The position numbers and the translations under genes are program-made. The notes beneath the pieces are model-generated. The model had not been told where the DNA came from. It did not search any database and saw only the letters and a program-made list of their open reading frames with translations. From the NCBI GenBank assembly GCA_963674805.2, contig CAXXNY010000005.1, positions 124,001 to 188,000 of the forward strand: 64,000 bases of DNA. The letters run 5' to 3'. Positions 26,961 through 35,186 of this stretch are shown in pieces (position 1 is the stretch's first letter; the number at the start of each line of letters is the position of its first letter). This DNA comes from CALMFG01 sp963674805. Lineage in GTDB: Bacteria; Bacillota; Clostridia; Christensenellales; CALMFG01.

Positions 26961-28103
26961 ATGAAATCAATTTACTCAGAGGAACAGAAATATGAATTAG
27001 TAAAGAGGTATAATGAAGGAGAACCAGCTTCCGCCATATGCCTTCAGTCTGGCGTGCCCAGGAGTACATTCTACACTTGGACAAAATCCCATAAAGTAGT
27101 CGGAACTGCATTGGGTTATGATGTAAGTGCTGTGAATTTTGTGAGACAAAAAAAGCGTATTGATCGACTTGAAAACATGGTTGAGGTCCTTCAAACCGTA
27201 GATTGTTCTGTAGCGTCACCATTGCAGGTCAAACTGAAAGAATTAACAAAGTTATATGGGCAATATAGTGTTCACGTTTTATGTGATTCACTGGATGTTG
27301 CAAGAGGAACATTCTATAACCATATATTGCTCAATAAAAAAGATAAGAATAGCTACCTAGACCGCAGAGAAAAGTTGAGCAAGGCAATAAGAGAAGTTTT
27401 TGAAGAAAGTAATCAGATTTACGGTGCAAGAAAGATAAAAGCAGTTTTGCAATCTTGTGGCATTAACACGACCGAGGAAATGGTTGCGGAGTTAATGCAG
27501 TCCATGAATTTATATAGCATAAGAAGTGATACAAAAAAACTGTATAAGCGCTTCCTTGCGAGAGAAAGAAAAAAAGATGCTCTAAAATTGAATTTTGTTG
27601 CGAAAGCGCCTAATCAAGTATGGGTAAGTGATGTGACATATTTCAGGTTTTTCGATACGACATGGTATATTTGCGTAATAATTGATTTGTATTCCAGAAA
27701 GGTTATTGGTTATAAGCTCTCAAAAAAGCATAGTACTCAGTTGATTACGGCAACATTCAAAATCGCATATAAGGAAAGACAACCAAGTAGCAGCCTGACC
27801 TTTCATAGTGACAGAGGTGTGCAATACACAGCATATGCACTTAGAAACTTACTAATATCGTTGAATGTATCACAATCATTTTCACCATCCGGCAAACCAT
27901 GCCATAATGCGGTAATAGAATCTTTTTATGCATCACTTAAAAAAGAAGAACTATATAGGGTCCGATATCGTTCAGTTAGAGACTTTGAGGAAAGCTTAAA
28001 TGATTATATGGAGAGATATAATAACAAACGTCCACATGCCACATTGCGATATAAGACGCCAAACGCCTATGAACAGGCGTATTTTGATGAACATACCGAG
28101 TAG
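26961..28103 (+). CDS. IS3-family transposase, single-frame
   Basis: This 380-residue protein has the same layout as the first copy: HTH (GVPRSTFYTWTK), zipper-like helix, then the DDE core with WVSDVTYF, FHSDRGVQY and NAVIESFYASLKKEE. All catalytic residues are present and the frame is intact, so it may be active. The start is ATG 26961, 9 bases after GGAGG. The last 75 codon positions are much closer to copy 1 than the rest of the protein, consistent with exchange between copies. Confidence 0.92.
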   Translation: MKSIYSEEQKYELVKRYNEGEPASAICLQSGVPRSTFYTWTKSHKVVGTALGYDVSAVNFVRQKKRIDRLENMVEVLQTVDCSVASPLQVKLKELTKLYGQYSVHVLCDSLDVARGTFYNHILLNKKDKNSYLDRREKLSKAIREVFEESNQIYGARKIKAVLQSCGINTTEEMVAELMQSMNLYSIRSDTKKLYKRFLARERKKDALKLNFVAKAPNQVWVSDVTYFRFFDTTWYICVIIDLYSRKVIGYKLSKKHSTQLITATFKIAYKERQPSSSLTFHSDRGVQYTAYALRNLLISLNVSQSFSPSGKPCHNAVIESFYASLKKEELYRVRYRSVRDFEESLNDYMERYNNKRPHATLRYKTPNAYEQAYFDEHTE

Positions 28104-28244
28104 TTGAATTGGACAAAGGGGTTCAGATGTCTCGAATTTGGCGTTTTGCAGAGCGAAATTTGAATGTTTGTGGGATAAGGACCTGGACACAAAAAATGTC
28201 AATTATTTAGAAAAGGCCGAAAACAGAGGGGTTTGAACATAAAA

Positions 28245-28296
28245 AAGGTACCTAGATATGAACTGTCCAATAAAAATGTTCAGATCCGGGTACCTT
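28245..28296 (-). terminator. Long hairpin and T-run, likely terminator of tRNA-Ser
   Basis: The two 19-base arms match those at the end of IS copy 1, with six A (T on the minus strand) directly after the stem. On the minus strand it begins 7 bases after the tRNA 3' end, so it can serve as the tRNA terminator as well as shield the element. Confidence 0.65.
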
Positions 28297-28303
28297 ATTC
28301 ATC

Positions 28304-28395
28304 TGGCGGAGAGATAGGGATTCGAACCCTAGATAGGCGCAAACCTATGCCGGTTTTCAAGACCGGTGCATTCAACCGAACTCTGCCATCTCTCC
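28304..28395 (-). tRNA. tRNA-Ser (anticodon UGA)
   Basis: The minus strand folds as a type II tRNA. The acceptor arm is GGAGAGA/TCTCTCC, the anticodon stem CCGGT/ACCGG with loop CTTGAAA (anticodon TGA), and the long variable arm TAGG/CCTA. The T arm is TAGGG/CCCTA with TTCGAAT, the discriminator is G, and the CCA is encoded. UCA-reading serine tRNA. It marks the border between the AT-rich accessory part and the core operon. Confidence 0.95.
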
Positions 28396-28432
28396 ATAGT
28401 ATGAAAAGCGAGTCCATAAAACCCGCTCAGCT

Positions 28433-28461
28433 AGTATAGCAAATTGTCATACCTGTGTCAA
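28433..28461 (-). promoter_or_regulatory. Promoter of tRNA-Ser
   Basis: On the minus strand TTGACA, 17 bases and TATACT lie 38 bases upstream of the tRNA 5' end. The -35 is a perfect consensus, as expected for a stable RNA gene. Confidence 0.8.
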
Positions 28462-28491
28462 TAAAATAGGGGACGCTTTTTGCCGAACGAA

Positions 28492-29817
28492 TCAGCCGTT
28501 TTCACTATCGTCAGCGATGTGCCCAAGAGCGGTATGATGCGATACTTCTTTGATGATTACATCTTGAACCGTATTGGGACGGGCAGGCGCACTGACAGAA
28601 AAATATCGTTCAGCATATCCGATATAATTTAAAGCCTCAGATGCATTTGGCTCCTCAAACAGCACGCTGACAGTGTCCCCGATAAATTGCTCAATATACT
28701 GCGCTTGCAGGACATTATCAAGCGCGATAAGCTTATTGACACGCGCTTTTTTGACTGCGTTCGGAATCTGACTCGGCATCGTAGCCGCCTTTGTGCCTGT
28801 GCGGATAGAATAGGGGAATACATGCAGTTTTGAGAACCCGACAGTCTTGATAAACTGATAGGTTTCTTCAAACTCTTCATCCGTTTCTCCAGGGAAGCCG
28901 ACAATCACGTCGGTCGTAATCGCGGGCCTGTCGAAGTATCGGCGCAGGAACTGAACCGCCTCCAAATAATCTGCAGGCGTGTAGTGCCGGTTCATGCGGC
29001 CTAAGACGGATGCACTGCCGCTCTGCAGAGATAAGTGAAAATGCGGGCAGAGCCGGCTGATTTTGGAAGCAGCGTTACAGAACGCTTCGTTAATCAGCAC
29101 GGGCTCCAAAGATCCCAGTCTGAGACGCTGAAGCGTTGGGATTTTATCCAAAGCCGTGAGCAGCGTCATGAGCGTGGTTCCGTCCTTAAAATCTGTGCCA
29201 TAGGACGATACATGGATTCCGGTTAACACGACCTCTAAAACGCCGGATTTGGTAATTGATTCAACTTCTTTGATGATTTCATCCAACGGCCGTGATCGCG
29301 CCTTGCCGCGCACGTAGGGGATGATACAGTATGCACAGAAATTATTGCACCCTTCCTGAATCTTGATGAATGCACGCGTTTTTTCGGTCGGCGTGCCCAG
29401 GGATAAAGATTCATACACAGATTCATCCCGGATCTTTTTAATAACGGCTTTTTTGTTTTTATCCTGCAGGGCGTCTAGGACAATATCCACAACTTTCGTC
29501 CGTTCCACATTACCGATGACCACATCCACACCGCAGGCTTCAATCAGCTTTTCGCCGTCTTTTTGACTCAAACATCCGGCGGCACAGATGACTGCATCGG
29601 GATTCAGCTTACGGGCACGGTGCATCAGCTGGCGGGATTTTTTATCGGCTACCGCGGTTACTGTGCAGGTGCTGATGAGATAAACATCAGCAATTTCATC
29701 AAACGGCACGGTCTTAAATCCCGCATCAGAAAAAAGCGCCAGCATGGCGGCGGAGTCGTACTGATTCACTTTACAGCCGACGGTTGTGCCGGCTATGGTA
29801 TAAGTTTTCATCCGCAT
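28492..29817 (-). CDS. mtaB: tRNA (t6A37) methylthiotransferase MtaB
   Basis: This radical-SAM enzyme adds a methylthio group to t6A at position 37 of ANN-decoding tRNAs. The 441-residue protein has the MiaB/MtaB order. An UPF0004 domain holds three cluster cysteines (GCKVNQYDS, STCTVT, AAGCLSQ), the radical-SAM CxxxCxxC is in EGCNNFCAYC at about residue 155, and a TRAM-like tail ends the protein. STCTVT with the Thr is typical of MtaB rather than MiaB. It overlaps the end of rsmE by 10 bases; the second Met (29811) is an alternative start. It is the last gene of the heat-shock operon. Confidence 0.93.
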   Translation of the reverse strand: MRMKTYTIAGTTVGCKVNQYDSAAMLALFSDAGFKTVPFDEIADVYLISTCTVTAVADKKSRQLMHRARKLNPDAVICAAGCLSQKDGEKLIEACGVDVVIGNVERTKVVDIVLDALQDKNKKAVIKKIRDESVYESLSLGTPTEKTRAFIKIQEGCNNFCAYCIIPYVRGKARSRPLDEIIKEVESITKSGVLEVVLTGIHVSSYGTDFKDGTTLMTLLTALDKIPTLQRLRLGSLEPVLINEAFCNAASKISRLCPHFHLSLQSGSASVLGRMNRHYTPADYLEAVQFLRRYFDRPAITTDVIVGFPGETDEEFEETYQFIKTVGFSKLHVFPYSIRTGTKAATMPSQIPNAVKKARVNKLIALDNVLQAQYIEQFIGDTVSVLFEEPNASEALNYIGYAERYFSVSAPARPNTVQDVIIKEVSHHTALGHIADDSENG

Positions 29818-30542
29818 TCATCTTTCTCATACATAATCATCGCGAGCGCCGCCGCGCCCGCAGTTTCGGTACGCAGGATGCGCTTGCCCAAGGTGACTGC
29901 GCTTGCGCCGTTTTTAATCAGCGCTTTCGCTTCCTCCGGTGAAAATCCGCCCTCAGGTCCGATAACCAGCGCAATATCTGCGGCGTCATTTTGAGTCAGA
30001 ACGGTCTTTAAAGACAAAGCCGCTTCTTCTTCATAACATAATATCACAAGTTTGTGTTCAGCTGTGCGGCGCAGTAGTTCATCAAAATTGATCGGGGTTG
30101 AAACAATCGGCACCAAGGCGCGCCGGGATTGTTTGACCGCTTCTTTAGCAATCCGTATTAACCGGTCGGTTTTCTTATCTGTACCTTTATCCGGCAGCTT
30201 GATACACCGTTCCGAGATAAAGGGAACCACAGCTGAAACACCCAGCTCGGTACATTTTTGGACGATTACATCCAGCTTGCTGGATTTCGGCATGCCCTGA
30301 TACAGGGTAACGCGCGTTGCAGGCTCGGATGTATTCCTGATTTTATCGGAAACATCAAACGTGACACGATCTTTTTCAATCGCATTAATGACTGCAGGAT
30401 ACTCATGGCCTTCACCGTCCAATAGAAGGCAGGATTCGCCTGTCTGACAGCGTAAAACCTGAACGATATGTTTATATTCGTCGCCGGATATAAACGCGCT
30501 GTCGGTGGATATATCGGCCGGATTAAAAAAGAATCGCCTCAT
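29808..30542 (-). CDS. rsmE: 16S rRNA m3U1498 methyltransferase RsmE
   Basis: This SPOUT methyltransferase of 244 residues matches the family length. It begins MRRFFFNPADIS and contains the knot motifs ALVIGPEGGFSPEEAK and LGKRILRTETAGAAAL. The longer frame from 30575 is rejected because ATG 30542 overlaps the prmA stop as ATGA, the usual coupling in this gene order. Its role is methylation of U1498 in the ribosomal decoding region. It is co-transcribed with the chaperone genes, so it may be induced with them. Confidence 0.95.
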   Translation of the reverse strand: MRRFFFNPADISTDSAFISGDEYKHIVQVLRCQTGESCLLLDGEGHEYPAVINAIEKDRVTFDVSDKIRNTSEPATRVTLYQGMPKSSKLDVIVQKCTELGVSAVVPFISERCIKLPDKGTDKKTDRLIRIAKEAVKQSRRALVPIVSTPINFDELLRRTAEHKLVILCYEEEAALSLKTVLTQNDAADIALVIGPEGGFSPEEAKALIKNGASAVTLGKRILRTETAGAAALAMIMYEKDECG

Positions 30543-31462
30543 GACTGATTCGGTGCCGCGGCAACCGCGCACCATTCTCCCATCCGTTCGACCGTTATAA
30601 CGCCGAATCCGTTTTCTTCTAGCGAGGCTAAAACATCGTCCAGCCGTTCTTTAATAATACCGGACATGATATAGGTGCTGTCAGGGTTTAAAAATGTCTT
30701 AACGTCCGTATTCAGCCGGATGATGATGTCAGCGACGATATTTGCGACAATGACATCCGCTTTGATTTTTGGTGCACCTTTCAGGAGGTCGGACTTTTTC
30801 ACAACCATTCTATCAGCGACACCATTCGCTTCACTGTTTGCAACAGCGGCCTTAACGCTTAAGTCATCCATATCCAGGGCCAGCACGGATTCAGCGCCGA
30901 GCTTAGCCGCGGCAATTCCTAAAATACCGGATCCGCATCCGATATCGATGACATGAGATGAGGGATTAACGAGCTTTTCGAGCAGCCGGATACACAGCTT
31001 TGTGGTTTCATGCAGCCCGGAGCCAAACGCGGCACCCGGATCGATTTTAACCACTATTTCGCCGGCATTAGCCGTATAGGATTCCCAAAGCGGGCAGACC
31101 ACGATGGATTCACCCGCCTTAAACGGTTTAAAGTAGGACTTCCATTTGTCTTTCCATTCGTTGTCGTCACACAATGTGTCAACTAAAAACAACGTGCCAA
31201 AGGTCTCCGGCAGGGTTTTCAACAAGTCTTTGACGGATTTTAACAAAGGAGGATACGCATCGTTATCCTCCAAAAATATCCGTACAAACACCTCGTCCGC
31301 CGGAGTGACGGTTAGTGAATCGTCTATATAATCCCAGTTGCCTTTTTCAGGCATCCGGCCGCCGACGATTTCATACGCCTCAATCCCAAGGTCCGTCAGC
31401 ATGGCCCCGACGATGTCGGCGTAGTCTTCGTTCGTCTCAATCTTTATTTCATGATAAATCAT
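30539..31462 (-). CDS. prmA: Ribosomal protein L11 methyltransferase PrmA
   Basis: This 307-residue class I methyltransferase has the N-terminal L11-binding domain and the SAM site at about residues 170-185 (VIDIGCGSGILGIAAAK). The substrate motif DVIVANIVADII is the variant of the NPPF-type loop usual for PrmA. It overlaps dnaJ by 4 bases (ATGA) and rsmE by 4 bases. The dnaJ-prmA-rsmE order is conserved in Bacillota, which supports the call. Confidence 0.95.
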   Translation of the reverse strand: MIYHEIKIETNEDYADIVGAMLTDLGIEAYEIVGGRMPEKGNWDYIDDSLTVTPADEVFVRIFLEDNDAYPPLLKSVKDLLKTLPETFGTLFLVDTLCDDNEWKDKWKSYFKPFKAGESIVVCPLWESYTANAGEIVVKIDPGAAFGSGLHETTKLCIRLLEKLVNPSSHVIDIGCGSGILGIAAAKLGAESVLALDMDDLSVKAAVANSEANGVADRMVVKKSDLLKGAPKIKADVIVANIVADIIIRLNTDVKTFLNPDSTYIMSGIIKERLDDVLASLEENGFGVITVERMGEWCAVAAAPNQS

Positions 31463-32592
31463 TTTTTCAGTGTTTCCTTCACCTGTTCAAAAAAGCTCTT
31501 ACCCTTTGATTTATCCATTTCCTCGAATTCTTTTAACAAAGCCTTTTGTTTTTCGGATAGGCGCTTTGGTGTGACAACGTTTATCCGCACATATAGATCA
31601 CCGTACATATCCGTGTTGATATGCTTGATGCCTTTCTTCTTCAATCGGAAAGTCGTCCCCGATTGTGTGCCGTCTGGAATCCGGTATTTCACTTTACCGT
31701 CCAGCGTGGGGACTAACAGCTCTCTGCCGAGTGCCGCATCCGCGAAAGATATTGGCATTTCTAAGTAAAGATTATAGCCGTCGCGCTTAAAGTGCGGATG
31801 CGCCTTAACGTGAATCACGATCTGCAAATCACCGGATCTGCCGCCGCGCTCACCCGCTTCGCCTTCACCGCGCAGTGTGATGACCTGATTGTTGTCGATG
31901 CCGGCCGGAACTTTAACGGAAATCGTTCTGGTCTTGACGACTTTGCCCTGGCCGTGGCAGGTTTCGCACGGTGTATCGATGATTTCACCGGTACCGCCGC
32001 ACTCATGACAGGGGACGACATTGACGAAATTGCCGAATGCCGACTGCCGTTGCTGGCGCACCTGTCCGGTACCGCCGCAAGTGGTACAGGTATGCTTATG
32101 AGTGCCTTTTGCCGCACCCGAACCGCCGCATGATGAGCAGTTTTCATGCCGCCGCACCTGAACGTCACGGGTGATGCCGAAAGCCGCTTCTTCAAAGGAT
32201 ATATCCATACGGTATCTTAAGTCCGCGCCCCTGACCGGGCCGTTTGGATTACGCCGGGATGATCCGCCGAAAAACGAATCAAAGATATCCCCGAATCCGC
32301 CCATACCGCTCATGAAGTCTTCAAAACCGCCGAACCCGGCACCGCCGCCTCCGCCGGAAGCCGCATCAAATGCCGCATGGCCAAACTGGTCATACTGCGC
32401 CCGCTTTTTTTCATCCCCGAGCACCTGGTAGGCCTCGTTTACTTCTTTAAACTGCTGAGCGGCTTCTTCATCGCCTGAGTTTAAGTCCGGATGGTATTTT
32501 TTTGCCATCTTTCGATAGGCTGATTTGATATCGGCATCGGATGCGCTTTTATTTACACCCAATACCTCATAGTAGTCTTTCTTGGAAGCCAA
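31459..32592 (-). CDS. dnaJ: Chaperone protein DnaJ
   Basis: This 377-residue type I J-protein has a J domain with the HPD motif (KKYHPDLNSGD), a Gly/Phe-rich linker, and four CxxCxGxG zinc repeats between about residues 145 and 210 (CSSCGGSG, CTTCGGTG, CHECGGTG, CETCHGQG). C-terminal substrate domains follow. It stimulates DnaK ATPase and delivers clients. The start is TTG 32592 with GAGGCGGTGA upstream; no better ATG is present. A 92-base gap with a long hairpin separates it from dnaK. Confidence 0.97.
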   Translation of the reverse strand: MASKKDYYEVLGVNKSASDADIKSAYRKMAKKYHPDLNSGDEEAAQQFKEVNEAYQVLGDEKKRAQYDQFGHAAFDAASGGGGGAGFGGFEDFMSGMGGFGDIFDSFFGGSSRRNPNGPVRGADLRYRMDISFEEAAFGITRDVQVRRHENCSSCGGSGAAKGTHKHTCTTCGGTGQVRQQRQSAFGNFVNVVPCHECGGTGEIIDTPCETCHGQGKVVKTRTISVKVPAGIDNNQVITLRGEGEAGERGGRSGDLQIVIHVKAHPHFKRDGYNLYLEMPISFADAALGRELLVPTLDGKVKYRIPDGTQSGTTFRLKKKGIKHINTDMYGDLYVRINVVTPKRLSEKQKALLKEFEEMDKSKGKSFFEQVKETLKK

Positions 32593-32622
32593 ATTGTCAC
32601 CGCCTCATTTGTCTATATACGT

Positions 32623-32671
32623 AAACGCACGGAAATCCGCCACCGAAATGATGACGGATAAGTGCGTGTTT
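32623..32671 (-). promoter_or_regulatory. Nested hairpin between dnaK and dnaJ
   Basis: AAACGCAC (32623-32630) pairs with GTGCG-x-GTTT near 32662-32671, and inside it ATCCG (32635-32639) pairs with CGGAT (32655-32659). There is no T-run, so it is more likely an mRNA processing or stabilising element that sets the dnaK to dnaJ ratio than a full terminator. Confidence 0.5.
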
Positions 32672-32684
32672 ATTGATGTTCCGA

Positions 32685-34529
32685 TTATTCTTTCTTTTCG
32701 TCGTCATCGACTACTTCATAGTCGGCGTCAACCACGTCTTCGTCCGGAGATGCGTCCGCACCCGGTTCCGGTCCAGCGGCTCCTGCACCTGCTGCATCAG
32801 CCTGCTGGTATGCTTTGCCGAATACATCATAGGACGCAGTTGTCAGCGACTCGGTGGCTGCTTTAATCATGTCGGTATCGTCACTGCCGAGCGCTTCTTT
32901 GACCTTGCTGACTTCGGCTTCAAGCCGTGATTTGTCGTCAGCGCTGATCTTATCGCCGAGTTCTTTCATGGTTTTTTCGGTCTGGTAGACCAGCGAATCC
33001 GCATTGTTTCGCGCTTCAATCGCTTCTTTATTCTTCTTATCTTCATCGGCAAACTGTTCCGCTTCTTTCACCGCTTTATCAATCTCATCGTCTGATAAAT
33101 TCGTTGATGCGGTAATTGTAATCTTCTGCGAATTGCCTGTACCCATATCCTTTGCGGATACATGCACAATGCCGTTTGCGTCGATATCAAAGGTGACTTC
33201 AATCTGCGGCACACCGCGCGGAGCGGCAGGGATACCGGTCAGATTGAATCTGCCTAAGGTTTTGTTTGCGTTTGCCATCTCACGTTCGCCCTGGAGCACG
33301 TGGATTTCAACCGTGGTCTGTCCGTCAGCCGCTGTCGAGAAGATCTGCGACTTCTTGGTCGGGATCGTGGTGTTGCGTTCGATCAGCCGTGTGCAGACGC
33401 CGCCCAAAGTTTCGATACCCAGCGACAGCGGGGTAACATCGAGCAGCAGCACATCCTTCACATCGCCGCCGAGCACGCCGGCCTGAATTGCCGCACCCAC
33501 TGCGACGCATTCGTCCGGGTTGATACCTTTATAAGGCTCTTTGCCGGTGATGTCTTTAACGACTTTTTGCACAGCCGGTATTCTTGTTGAGCCGCCGACT
33601 AAGATGATCTTGTCGATTTCAGACGCCGATAAACCGGAGTCTTTGATTGCGCTTCTGGTCGGGCCTGCGGTTTTATCAACCAGATCAGCGGTCAGTTCAT
33701 CGAACTTCGCACGGGTCAGGTTCATTTCAAGATGCTTAGGACCGGATGCGTCCGCGGTGATAAACGGCAGGTTGATGCTGGTCTGCATGACGCCGGAGAG
33801 GTCGATTTTCGCCTTTTCTGCGGCTTCCTTTAAACGCTGCATTGCCATCTTATCTTTAGAAAGGTCAATGCCGTTGTTGGCCTTAAAATCTTTGACCATA
33901 TAATCGATAACCTTGTCATCAAAATCGTCACCGCCGAGACGGTTGTTTCCGTTTGTGGCTAAAACTTCGAATACGCCGTCGCCGATTTCGAGAATCGAAA
34001 CGTCGAATGTGCCGCCACCAAGGTCATAGACCAGAATCTTCTGGTTGCCCTCTTTATCAAGCCCGTAAGCTAATGAAGCGGCTGTCGGCTCGTTGATGAT
34101 TCTCAGCACTTCAAGGCCCGCGATTTTACCTGCGTCCTTAGTGGCCTGGCGCTGGCTGTCAGAGAAGTACGCCGGCACGGTGATGACTGCCTGCGTTACG
34201 GTATCGGAAAGATAGCTTTCCGCATCCGCTTTGAGCTTTTGCAGAATCATCGCGGAGATTTCCTGCGGTGAAAATGTTTTATCGTCAATTTTAACTTTTC
34301 TGTCCGTACCCATGTCACGCTTAATCGAGACAATTGTTTTTTCTGCATTGGTAACAGCCTGGCGCTTTGCGGATTGTCCGACTAAACGCTCGCCGTTTGC
34401 GGTAAACGCCACAACTGAAGGTGTAGTTCTGCCGCCTTCCGCGTTGGGGATAACGGTTGGCTCTCCGCCTTCCATTACAGCTACGCACGAGTTGGTTGTG
34501 CCAAGGTCAATACCTATAATTTTTCCCAT
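32685..34529 (-). CDS. dnaK: Chaperone protein DnaK (Hsp70)
   Basis: This 614-residue Hsp70 has a complete nucleotide-binding domain (GIDLGTTNSCVAVMEGG at the start, VYDLGGGTFDVSIL near 190, VGGSTRIPAVQ near 335). The linker DVLLLDVTPLSLGIETLGG, the substrate-binding domain and an acidic C-terminal tail (DADYEVVDDDEKKE) follow. An upstream in-frame extension is rejected because GGGAGG stands just before ATG 34529. It folds clients with DnaJ and GrpE. Third gene of the HrcA operon. Confidence 0.98.
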   Translation of the reverse strand: MGKIIGIDLGTTNSCVAVMEGGEPTVIPNAEGGRTTPSVVAFTANGERLVGQSAKRQAVTNAEKTIVSIKRDMGTDRKVKIDDKTFSPQEISAMILQKLKADAESYLSDTVTQAVITVPAYFSDSQRQATKDAGKIAGLEVLRIINEPTAASLAYGLDKEGNQKILVYDLGGGTFDVSILEIGDGVFEVLATNGNNRLGGDDFDDKVIDYMVKDFKANNGIDLSKDKMAMQRLKEAAEKAKIDLSGVMQTSINLPFITADASGPKHLEMNLTRAKFDELTADLVDKTAGPTRSAIKDSGLSASEIDKIILVGGSTRIPAVQKVVKDITGKEPYKGINPDECVAVGAAIQAGVLGGDVKDVLLLDVTPLSLGIETLGGVCTRLIERNTTIPTKKSQIFSTAADGQTTVEIHVLQGEREMANANKTLGRFNLTGIPAAPRGVPQIEVTFDIDANGIVHVSAKDMGTGNSQKITITASTNLSDDEIDKAVKEAEQFADEDKKNKEAIEARNNADSLVYQTEKTMKELGDKISADDKSRLEAEVSKVKEALGSDDTDMIKAATESLTTASYDVFGKAYQQADAAGAGAAGPEPGADASPDEDVVDADYEVVDDDEKKE

Positions 34530-34568
34530 TTTAAATTTCCTCCCGGTTTCTATCAAACATTTTAATAA

Positions 34569-35168
34569 TTATTTCGTTACTATGACTTTCGCATATCTTA
34601 AGACTTTATCGTCTTTTCTATACCCTTTTTGCAATACCTGTTTTACGACGCCTTCTTCTTCGCCTTCTTCCTTATCCATCTGCATCATCGCGTCGTGATA
34701 ATCGTGGTTAAAGGGCGCGCCGTGCGCTTCGATTTCTTCGATACCCATATCATTGAGCGTATCCTTAAACAGCTTTGAAAGATTGATTAGGCCCCTGATA
34801 AAATCATCGTCTTTTTTATCATCCGGTATGTTGTCAATCGCGAGCTCAAGATTATCCAGCAGCGGCAGCAGCTTGATCACCGCGTCGCAAACGCCGTTCT
34901 GATAACTCACGCCTGCTTCTGCGGTTTTCCGCTTGCGGAAGTTTTCAAACTCCGCACGCTCTTTCTTTAAGTGGTTGATGTACTCGTCTTTTTCCTGCTC
35001 GTGCTTACCGCAAAGCTCTTTTTGTTCTTCAAGCTTTTTTTCCAGCTTGGCAATCTTCTTTTCTAATTTTTCGATATGATGGTTGATTTCGGGGGCTTCA
35101 GCCTCGGCTTTTTCGCCCTCTGATGCAATTACGATATCGTTCAGCTCGTTTTCTGTTTTCTTCGTCAT
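34569..35168 (-). CDS. grpE: Nucleotide exchange factor GrpE
   Basis: This 199-residue protein has a long N-terminal coiled coil (about residues 25-75, rich in Lys and Glu) and a C-terminal beta domain containing GVCDAVIKLLPLLDNLE and AHGAPFNHDYHDAMMQ, the usual GrpE motifs. It releases ADP from DnaK. GGTGAGG before ATG 35168 favours this start over the GTG at 35177. It lies 9-18 bases after hrcA in the same operon. Confidence 0.96.
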   Translation of the reverse strand: MTKKTENELNDIVIASEGEKAEAEAPEINHHIEKLEKKIAKLEKKLEEQKELCGKHEQEKDEYINHLKKERAEFENFRKRKTAEAGVSYQNGVCDAVIKLLPLLDNLELAIDNIPDDKKDDDFIRGLINLSKLFKDTLNDMGIEEIEAHGAPFNHDYHDAMMQMDKEEGEEEGVVKQVLQKGYRKDDKVLRYAKVIVTK

Positions 35169-35186
35169 ATTCCTCACCTTAATATC

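Larger units (their letters stand above)
26928..28296 (+). mobile_element. IS3-family insertion sequence, copy 2
   Basis: Same orientation and organisation as copy 1: hairpin, one transposase frame, and about 190 bases of non-coding tail ending in GGTACCTT at 28296. The left end is not resolved. The right end stops 7 bases before the 3' end of the tRNA-Ser gene, which is read in the opposite direction. The tail differs from copy 1 at only about a dozen positions, whereas the first 120 bases of the transposase genes differ at roughly one base in four or five. Confidence 0.75.

Noticed and set aside
28233..28439. Plus-strand open frame across the IS tail and tRNA region
   Set aside because: It overlaps the complete tRNA-Ser on the other strand and has no coding features.
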